Origin: Chara braunii
Taxonomy: Eukaryota; Streptophyta; Charophyceae; Charales; Characeae
DNA: 47,278 nucleotides
Assembly (NCBI GenBank): GCA_003427395.1
Contig: BFEA01000143.1
Span: forward strand, 1,792,931-1,840,208
Reading direction: 5' to 3'
The position numbers and the translations under genes are program-made. The notes beneath the pieces were generated by a model. The model saw only the letters and a list, made by a program, of their open reading frames with translations, was not told the origin of the DNA and did not search any database. Positions 40,508 to 47,278 of the stretch are shown here, piece after piece; the stretch's first letter is position 1; every line of letters begins with the position of its first letter.

Positions 40508-41606
40508 CCACCGAATTCCTCCTCCTCGTCCTCCTTCTCGTACCCCATACCGTTAATTACAATCCTATCCCCCACGTCCTCGACCTCCAATTGGTCCCTC
40601 TTGGGTCCTCTATCCATCAAGGGTACTTCCTCTAGACGGACCCGGCGCACCCTCGACTGGCTCCCCTTGCGCCTAGTAAGGCTGGTCCGGTTACGTTCAT
40701 CTTGAGCGTCTACGGTCTTTAGGACCACTCGGATTCCATCAGGACTTTGGATCGAGAGGGTTTGACTTCCATCCGGCAAATCAACTGTGGTTGTGTAAAC
40801 CGCGCTCAACCAGATTCTCCCGAGGATCAATTCGGAGGAGCATTCTTTTACCGAAAAGATCGGAACTGTGACCTCTACCCCAGCTACCTCAATCACGGGG
40901 CTATGACACACCCCTTCAGCCGGTTGCAGCTTGTTATCGGCCACCACCATTGACATTGCTACCCCTCGATCTATTTCCAATCCCAGCTCCCGAGCGATGG
41001 AGTCCCTACAAATCATAGACTCAGACCCGTTGTCTACCAGAGCCCTCATCTTTTTCCCGCTTACCACTGCCTGGAGCTGGCCGCTACCTAACACATAGAA
41101 TTTCTTGGCCTCTTCTCTCGAGAAGAAGTTGGCAGGTAGCTCCTCCAGAGTAATGCGGGAGGCCTGTGCTTCTTCTTTGGCTGACCCTTCCACCGGTACC
41201 GTGGGTCCCCCAACGATCGGGACTCTAACCTTCCTAGTGATGCTTAGGAGTTCCTCCCTGGCACTTTTGCTCGCGGCTAGATATTCTAAAAGGGTGCATT
41301 GCATGGGCTGCATCAGAGTCCTCCTAAGAGGTGCTACCGTGTCTATCTCATCCAGAGTGCACTTCATCTCGAACTTTTTGGGCCCCCTTTTCTTAGGCGA
41401 TTTTGGCGATGTGGGCTCCTCCTTCTTTTCCTCCACCATTTTCACATCGGTCATTGGCCGGTCATTGTCGCCGCTCTTCACTTCCGTCCTTTCCGTCACG
41501 CTCGCTTGGTTCTCAGATGTCCCAGCCCCGATCTGCATCCTTACCCTTAGGCAGGGCCTCTCTTCCTCTGGCTGGGTTTCTATGAACTTACTGCTTGGGG
41601 CTCCCT
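40471..41606 (-). CDS. Second gypsy element protease
   Basis: Open from just after a TAG at about 41607; the first ATG is at 41538. A charged N-terminal part (EEKKEEPTSPKSPKKRGPKK) precedes a retropepsin: MRALVDNGSESMICRDSIA has D-N-G-S at the active site, a variant of D-S/T-G-S, and ELILGRIWLSAV is the conserved I-L-G-x-x-x-L strand. Its last residues overlap the pol frame. It would process gag and pol. The frame between the gag stop (41769) and this ORF is interrupted. Confidence 0.82.
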
Positions 41607-41768
41607 AATGGACACCCCTCCCGGTGACTCCACCATTTGGACGTGAGCCGTGTTGGAGGAGCTTCCGACTTCCGGTTTCTTTCCCAGTCTAGCCTCCTGA
41701 AGGGCCACCCTCTTGTCCACGTTCACCTTCATTGATGGGTAAAAGGAGACCACCTCTCCACTATCTCC

Positions 41769-43802
41769 TCACACAACCCACTTGTTCTCATTTAGCTCGA
41801 CCATTCCCAATCTCAAAGTCTCCGTGAGATAGGGGCAGTCCCGCTTGATGTGATTTTCTTCATTGCAGTAGACACACCCGGCCCGAGCTTGGGGATTGTT
41901 GGGGCGCAGACCCCCTCGTGTTGTTGTCGCTATAGGCACAGGCGGAGCTGGTGGCGGTGGTGCTGGGGGTGGTGGCGCCCTAACCTCCGGTCGCGGCCCA
42001 GGGGCCCTTGCTGGAGGGGCGTCTCCCCACCTTCCATCCCTAGCATCCTTCCAATGGGAGCTCCCCCAATCGGAACCACGACTCCCCCCTATCTCCCGGT
42101 CGTTCCTCCAACCTCCTTGGCCACTTGATTCGTTCCTCCATCCGGTAGGTCGTTCTCCCCACCGAGGAAAAGGTGGGCCCGGGGGCGGTTTATCGCTCCC
42201 CCTTGGACCATCGTTTCGCGTGCCTCGCATGTTGCGGAGTGCCATGTCCAAGGTCTCTTTCATATACTCCCTCACATCTACTCCTCCCCCTGTGAAAACT
42301 ACCTCCGCGACTTTCTCGAAATTTGCGGAATCCCTTGGGGTCTTTTCAAGGACCTCTTTCCTCTTCTCCTCTGGTAGGTGCAACATGAACATCACGCACC
42401 TATCCACTTCAGACAACATTCCCCTGTCCACTAGGGTCTGGGACAAGCGTTTGAACCTTCTGGTGAAGGCCACCAAGCTCTCTCGATCCCCCCTCGTAAT
42501 TCGTCTCAAGCCTTCCACGGTTGGGATCAGGTCGTCACAGGAGAAAGTCTGCAATAGGCTCGCCCTGAAGGTCCTCCACCTGTCGTCGGAGGGGTGGATA
42601 GCCCGGATCGCGGTGTCTAACTCGGGGTCCGAGTGCTGGATAAAATAGTCGATCCACTCTCTTTCGGAGAATCTTTTACGGTAAGCATAGCTCTCCCACT
42701 TCTCCACAAACCCTGTTACATCTCGTCCATCGAAGAAAAGCGCCTCCAGATCTAGGTTGACGTCGTAATACGGTACCCGTCGGTCGTCGTATCGGCGAAA
42801 ATAGGGACCTTTCATTGGCCCATTGGTTGCCGGATCATATGGCTTGTACCACGAGGGATCGGGCTCCTCTATCTGGCCTCGAGGTCTTGGTGGCTCCCAG
42901 GGGTCCTCCGCGTAGCGGCCCCGCTCATCCGGCCAGTCTGCTTCCCACCGAGCGTGGTCCTGCCCTCTAAAGCATCTCCAGGCCTCCACCCCTTGGCTCC
43001 TGCCTGTAATCTCGCCGGGCGCCCATGCAGCATCTACTTCTCTTACGGTCCATCTACGTGGCCTACCATCAGCCTCCGCCGGCCTTTTGTCTCTAAAGCC
43101 CCTTCTACTTGGTCCCCCTTCCTCTTCTCTCCGGGGTGGTCGGTACCCCTCCTTATCTCTTGGAAATTCCAGGACTTCTCCCATTCTTGCGTCCGGTAAA
43201 TCCCCCCACCAAGATTCTATGGGAAGGTCCCTCGAGCCCTCAATTGCCCCTTCTCTCGCAGGCATTCGCATTTCCACACCAGATCGCGGCCCCACCAAGC
43301 CCTGCCTTTCACTGGTGACGGCCTCCGGGACCCTTTCGACCCATCTCCGCGGCCTGCCGCCGGCCTCTGCTGACCTCCCCTCTCTCAAGTCCCTCCTGTC
43401 CTGACACTCCTCTTCCTCCCTCCTAAGAGGTCGATACCTCTGTCTATCTCTAGAAAATTCCCGCGCTTCTTCTAACCTTGCTTCCGCATCCATTAGGTCC
43501 GCCCACCGGGACTCCACCGGAACGCCTCTCGCGGCTTTGGTGACCCCTTCGTTCACCGGCACCTGCAGCCCCACATCCCTGTGCACTCGCACTTCCGTGC
43601 CACTCCTTTGCCCCTCCGAGGCTTGTCTTTCCTCCGAAGCCATTTTCGGACCTCCCTCGACCCTATCTAGCGCTTCCGCCCCCCCTGTCATTTCCTCCAC
43701 TACTCTACTTAGACTGGCCCCCAACTCGGGACTCTTTACTATCCCCCTCCTTTCAGTGGTTTGCGGCGGACTAGAGAGACCAGCCTCCACTTCACACTCC
43801 AT
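41769..43802 (-). CDS. Second gypsy element gag (main part)
   Basis: 677 codons. Residues 1 to about 260 are Arg/Glu-rich and hold two tandem copies of a module of about 100 residues, each with a P-V/I-E-S-x-W-x-D-L box, a YRPxRREEE box and AGGRPRRW or ADGRPRRW. The capsid domain follows (YYDVNLDLEALFFDGRD, FVEKWESYAYRKRFSEREW, FTRRFKRLSQTLVDRGML). Then come a Gly/Trp/Pro-rich linker with a poly-Pro run and the knuckle CVYCNEENHIKRDC (C-x2-C-x4-H-x4-C). The Met may be internal, because coding sequence appears to extend upstream in another frame. Confidence 0.88.
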   Translation of the reverse strand: MECEVEAGLSSPPQTTERRGIVKSPELGASLSRVVEEMTGGAEALDRVEGGPKMASEERQASEGQRSGTEVRVHRDVGLQVPVNEGVTKAARGVPVESRWADLMDAEARLEEAREFSRDRQRYRPLRREEEECQDRRDLREGRSAEAGGRPRRWVERVPEAVTSERQGLVGPRSGVEMRMPAREGAIEGSRDLPIESWWGDLPDARMGEVLEFPRDKEGYRPPRREEEGGPSRRGFRDKRPAEADGRPRRWTVREVDAAWAPGEITGRSQGVEAWRCFRGQDHARWEADWPDERGRYAEDPWEPPRPRGQIEEPDPSWYKPYDPATNGPMKGPYFRRYDDRRVPYYDVNLDLEALFFDGRDVTGFVEKWESYAYRKRFSEREWIDYFIQHSDPELDTAIRAIHPSDDRWRTFRASLLQTFSCDDLIPTVEGLRRITRGDRESLVAFTRRFKRLSQTLVDRGMLSEVDRCVMFMLHLPEEKRKEVLEKTPRDSANFEKVAEVVFTGGGVDVREYMKETLDMALRNMRGTRNDGPRGSDKPPPGPPFPRWGERPTGWRNESSGQGGWRNDREIGGSRGSDWGSSHWKDARDGRWGDAPPARAPGPRPEVRAPPPPAPPPPAPPVPIATTTRGGLRPNNPQARAGCVYCNEENHIKRDCPYLTETLRLGMVELNENKWVV

Positions 43803-43804
43803 GC

Positions 43805-44620
43805 ACCCTTATTGGCAATTTCTAGTCGCTTCCTTCACTATCGTCCGCGTTACCTTCTCGCTCGTGTCTCTCACTACTCTTTGCGTTAATTTCTGAGCTC
43901 TCTTCTTCCTCCGATCCCTCCTTCTCTTCACTAGAGTCGTCGTTAGCACTTTATCCTCCCGACTCCTCGCTGGTTACTGTCCACCAGGAATCTCTCAGTT
44001 TCTTCTCCTCGCTAGCGCCCAATGCAAGATTCGCAATCTCCAGATCCGAGACGCCCCTAACCTCTTCTTGCGCACATCTCCTAATCAAATCCCTGTCCAC
44101 ATCACCTGGCTGTCCGGAGAATAGAGGTTTGATGAACTCCCCAACGCGTGCCCACCACTCGAAGTCGGTGTCCACTCTCGACTCCCAGCACTAGGTAAAT
44201 AACTCGTGGCCTCCTTCTTCACCCAGAGGGAATTTTTCTATCACTTGACTCCTCAATCGGACTCTCCTCGTGGTCTCGTCGTCTGCATAGAGTCGTTGAT
44301 AGGCCCAGGTAGGGATACGCCAAGTTCTCCTGTGGGTTGCCTTCGAAACTTCCTCCCTCCCTCGATATTCTACCTTATCAATCACGGGTCCCTCGGTGCC
44401 ACCCGTTCTCAATCAACCCACTCGTTCTAGGGCCCTTTCGGCGATGCCTAGAGGATCTTTTCCTTCCGCTAATTCGGTTGCGAAGATTAGCCAGGCGTCA
44501 GGGGACAAGTATATTTCTGCTTTCCTAGTGCAACTGCTTCCCTCGGACGCCACTGAGAACCTGACCAGTAGTCACCTCACCTTCCCCTCTAACTTTCGGG
44601 AGAGTCACTCCATGTCTTCC
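43805..44620 (-). pseudogene. Second gypsy element: N-terminal gag part with stops
   Basis: One minus-strand frame from about 44620 to 43805 gives coherent protein (EIYLSPDAWLIFATELAEG, RTWRIPTWAYQRLYADDETT, DTDFEWWARVGEFIKPLF, acidic SSEEKEGSEEEESSE) broken by several in-frame stops. Three are TGA, one is TAG at 44191-44193 and one is TAA near 43948. It runs towards the main gag ORF with a frame change near 43805. No known domain is recognised. It could be an N-terminal gag extension or a separate upstream ORF of the element. Confidence 0.6.
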
Positions 44621-44699
44621 CACCCATGTTATAGCCTTATCAAAGGTACCGTTGTGAGGAAACCCGGGAAGGGGTCACCTACCGTTCGCTGAAGCCAAG

Positions 44700-44712
44700 G
44701 GCAACGGTGCCT
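44700..44712 (-). other. Candidate primer-binding site, tRNA-Asp type
   Basis: Minus-strand AGGCACCGTTGCC differs at two positions from the tRNA-Asp PBS TGGCGCCGTTGCC used by many plant gypsy elements. It lies directly after a CA that could end the 5' LTR and about 90 bases upstream of the gag-like frame. Confidence 0.5.
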
Positions 44713-44800
44713 GTCACTCGCCGCGCCCGCTTCCGAGGTCCTCAGCGACCGATAGGGTATGTGGGGCGGATATGCCTGTCCGCCCCCACTGTGAGGAGGA

Positions 44801-44811
44801 GGTTTATATGC
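44801..44811 (-). promoter_or_regulatory. TATA-like box upstream of the second gypsy element
   Basis: Minus-strand GCATATAAACC lies about 90 bp before the PBS, where an LTR promoter is expected. It is followed by an inverted repeat GGGCGGA/TCCGCCC at about 44762-44785. Confidence 0.4.
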
Positions 44812-45794
44812 TCTTCTTCCGGCGCAGCAAATTGCGAAAATTATTCACCCTATCAAACAATCCGTTTGGATTCACAGGTCTATGAGAAAGGATCAATTCT
44901 CAAGGATATCAAATTCGGCTCCCAATCACTAGGCACTAGATTTTGCCACTAAGAACAGAGACAGGGTGTTATCATGACCAGCGATGTTCCCGGACACACA
45001 ACTCCATATTTTCTGGACTTTCAAACTTGTGACGAAAGGGAGAATCAATGAGCAGCCATGGCATCAGCCCCCACACTGGTGGTTTCAGAACCGGTTTATA
45101 GATCAAAGTCCCGCAATGCAACCCCCCCTGATGGGATGCTTGATCAAGGAAATAGGGACACTTCTGATACCTGATTGGTCGATCTGACTAAGTTTACAAT
45201 GAATCAAGATCGCAAAAGATAATCAAGGTGGTCGTGGGTAATTGAACAGCTGAACTCTGCATGATTAACATAACTGCATACGGGATTTTTCTTCACCTCA
45301 AATCACCGGGTGGTTCCGAAATCTGTGTCTGCAAAATAGCCTGGCATTACGCCCATTTGTTTTCGTAATCAAGGTCGCTACGGTCACTGCATGGTTTTTC
45401 AAGGCCCCCTTATGGAACTGGTGTCTGATCTTCCATTGAGGGCGTCTTTTAAGAGGAATAACCGCTGATGCGGCTGCATGAAGTGTGAGTGAGGGAAAAC
45501 CAACTTGCATTTTACACAGTTGTTCCGAAGTTCCCTTCAAAGAGTAATGCTGCTCTTGCCGTTATTCCTTTCTCACAACTTTCTCTTGGTCTGTGTACCC
45601 AACCCATATCAGCCCCTGTTACGTTCATACTGTCATCACACCGTATTCATGGAAGCTTTCAGTTCGAGCGCTTCAATCGGAGACCGCTACTTATAGATAA
45701 TTCTTGAGTCGGATCATCCAACAGACCCGTGCCCCGTTGGCTCAGCTACAAGGAAAACATGAGATTCAACATCAATATTGGAAAACAGAAAATT
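44812..45794. other. No recognised gene; expected 5' LTR not identified
   Basis: The 5' LTR of the second element should lie here, but I found no sequence shared with 35.1-37.06 kb. Short open frames show no motif. Confidence 0.5.
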
Positions 45795-46110
45795 CTTCTC
45801 TCTTCCTCTCTCTCTCTCTGCCTGCGCACTCCCTCACTCTCTCTCTCTGCCTGCGCACTCCCTCTCTCTCTCTCTCTGCCTGCGCACTCCCTCTCTCTCT
45901 CTCTCTGCCTGCGCACTCCCTCTCTCTCTCTGCTTGCGAGCTCCCTCTCTCTCTCTCTCTCCCTCCGAGCTCCCTCTCTCTCTCTCTTTCTGCCTGCGCA
46001 CTCCCTCTCTCTCTCTCTCTGCCTGCGCGCTCCCTCTCTCTCTCTCTCTGCCTGCGCGCTCCCTCTCTCTTTCTCTCTGCCTGCGCGCTCCCTCTCTCTC
46101 TCTCTCTATG
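45795..46110. repeat. 29-bp minisatellite (CT-rich)
   Basis: About ten units of CCTGCGCACTCCCTCTCTCT type. Starts are at 45821, 45850, 45879, 45908, 45933, 45962, 45993, 46022, 46051 and 46080, mostly 29 bp apart. Because 29 is not a multiple of three and the unit has no stop, several frames on both strands stay open. These are not genes. Confidence 0.9.
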
Positions 46111-47278
46111 TTCGCACATGGATTCGTCTGCCAGCCAGTTCGCTCAGTCATCAAACAAGAAAAAGAGAATAAATCATCAGCGAGGGGGTCCCCAGATACA
46201 CCGCAATACTCTTGAAAAGACTTGAATATCCTGCGGACCAAATGTCATGGTGAACACCCAGTTGGGTAGATTAAATGAGCATGCCAGTGCATCTGTGATC
46301 AAGCCTAGAGCAGGACTGCAGGCTGCAACACGTTTGTGATTGAGTGCTTTAGCATAGATGCCAACAAGATATAATAAAAAATTATCCCTTTGCCCGAACT
46401 CAGGCAGATTCAGTATGTTTCAAAATCTTTGCCCGTTTTCTCACCAATAAGGCTATGAGAACGACAAAGTTGCAGAAACTTGGGGGGATACACGGTCATG
46501 CTCTTGATTTGCTGTGCGCTGAGGCAATGCCCGCATACTCACCATAGGGTAGAGAGAATGAATCTGCTACTTAACCATGGAAAAGTATGTCCGTGTATTC
46601 TCAGACTCTTATTTGTTGCAGGCCCGAATCTATCAGCAAGCCTGTGATTCTGCAAGTAGGAGGGATGGTGATTCCCCTGCTGGCAGTTGAATGGAGAACC
46701 TGAAATGTCACGTTACCAATTAAATTAATAATAGAGAAAAATCTTCCAGGTTGCAGAGCCCTTGAGTCATATCATAAGGAATGAGAGGGTTATTCGTCGG
46801 ATCTGACGACGCTGATCCTCCTCTCGTGTTTATGGCCGTGCTGGGATCTCAATTTATTTACGAACCAAGCTCTGAGAACCATTCAGATTCACGCACAAAC
46901 GTGATCTCAATGTGTCAATGAACTAGACATCGAAAACAACCCAGTTTCAAGTGGTATTTTGAATTATTCAAGTTTCCATACATGACCACCCTGCTTTCTC
47001 TCTCTCTTATTCGCACCCTCTCGTTCTCTCCCACGCGATCACTTTCTCTCCCTATGTGAGATCTCTCTCTCTCTCACCTACATGATCGCGACCCATCACC
47101 CGATTAATGTGCGCGTAGCCTTGCACAGGCTCAATGTACGTGCCCGCAGTTAGGGCCTGTCACCCAGGTGCAGCGAATTGAAAATTAAAAAAAACTTGGC
47201 ATATTGAGCTGTTAGGGCCAGGTCACTCCTTTATCACTCATACTCCCGATCCGTATAGGAACGGATCCAGAAGTGTCT
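46111..47278. other. No recognised gene
   Basis: Mostly unique-looking non-coding sequence with a CT-rich stretch at about 46990-47080. No open frame of note and no RNA gene seen. Confidence 0.5.

Larger units (their letters stand above)
37101..44712 (-). mobile_element. Second Ty3/gypsy element, internal region
   Basis: Read on the minus strand: a PBS-like site (44712-44700), a gag leader part, a 677-codon gag with zinc knuckle, protease, then RT-RNase H-integrase and a basic C-terminal tail. The order PR-RT-RH-IN makes it Ty3/gypsy. It has longer intact frames than the chromovirus at 10.5 kb and differs in sequence throughout, so it is another lineage. Three or four single-base frame changes in pol and stops in the first gag part make it defective as assembled. 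Confidence 0.92.

Noticed and set aside
41896-42648. 250-codon plus-strand ORF antisense to gag
   Set aside because: Shadow of the minus-strand gag, which has capsid and zinc-knuckle motifs. The plus-strand frame has none.

Overview
This window is a transposon graveyard from a eukaryotic nuclear genome, most likely of the green plant lineage. The signs are two Ty3/gypsy elements (one a chromodomain-bearing chromovirus primed by initiator tRNA-Met, one apparently primed by tRNA-Asp), an L1-type LINE whose ORF2 ends in a zf-RVT-like zinc finger, plant-type telomere motifs (TTTAGGG/CCCTAAA), long (CT)n, (GT)n and (AAT)n tracts, and scattered Ns from a draft assembly. The protein style suggests a streptophyte alga such as Chara, but that is an impression and not something I could test. 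I see no intact host gene and no bacterial-type operon.

Layout. 1-6.13 kb: a broken minus-strand LINE ending in a poly(A) tail (poly-T at base 1). 6.34-7.36 kb: a minus-strand gag/protease fragment of a gypsy element related to the complete one downstream. 7.4-8.65 kb: GC-rich tandem repeats and microsatellites. 8.65-9.29 kb: first copy of a dispersed repeat whose second copy is at 22.43-22.93 kb. 9.8-10.1 kb: a 156-bp tandem duplication. 10.537-19.358 kb: a complete but dead Ty3/gypsy chromovirus with two 940-bp LTRs, PBS, leader, gag, protease, RT, RNase H, integrase, chromodomain and PPT. 19.4-22.4 kb: an AT-rich stretch with no recognised gene. 24.5-25.0 kb: a tandem array of hairpin units interrupted by an assembly gap. 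25.7-29.5 kb: (AAT)n tracts, a 40-bp minisatellite and repeated units that look like small exons with splice signals. 29.5-35.1 kb: composite microsatellite repeats, a tRNA-like sequence and a diverged minisatellite of about 52 bp. 35.1-37.06 kb: a purine-rich (minus strand) stretch that may be the 3' LTR of the second gypsy element. 37.1-44.7 kb: that second element on the minus strand, with long, nearly open gag, protease and pol frames. 44.8-47.3 kb: non-coding sequence with a 29-bp minisatellite.

The coding parts work only as mobile-element machinery: gag particle proteins, protease, reverse transcriptase with RNase H, and integrase or endonuclease. All autonomous copies look inactive. 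In the first gypsy gag every in-frame stop is one C-to-T step from CAG or CGA, which fits decay by deamination of methylated cytosine, and catalytic residues of protease, RT and integrase are also substituted. The least explained material is the set of exon-like repeats at 27.9-29.5 kb, the hairpin array at 24.5-25.0 kb and the (CA)n-core-(CT)n composite repeat. I found no convincing new protein-based system.
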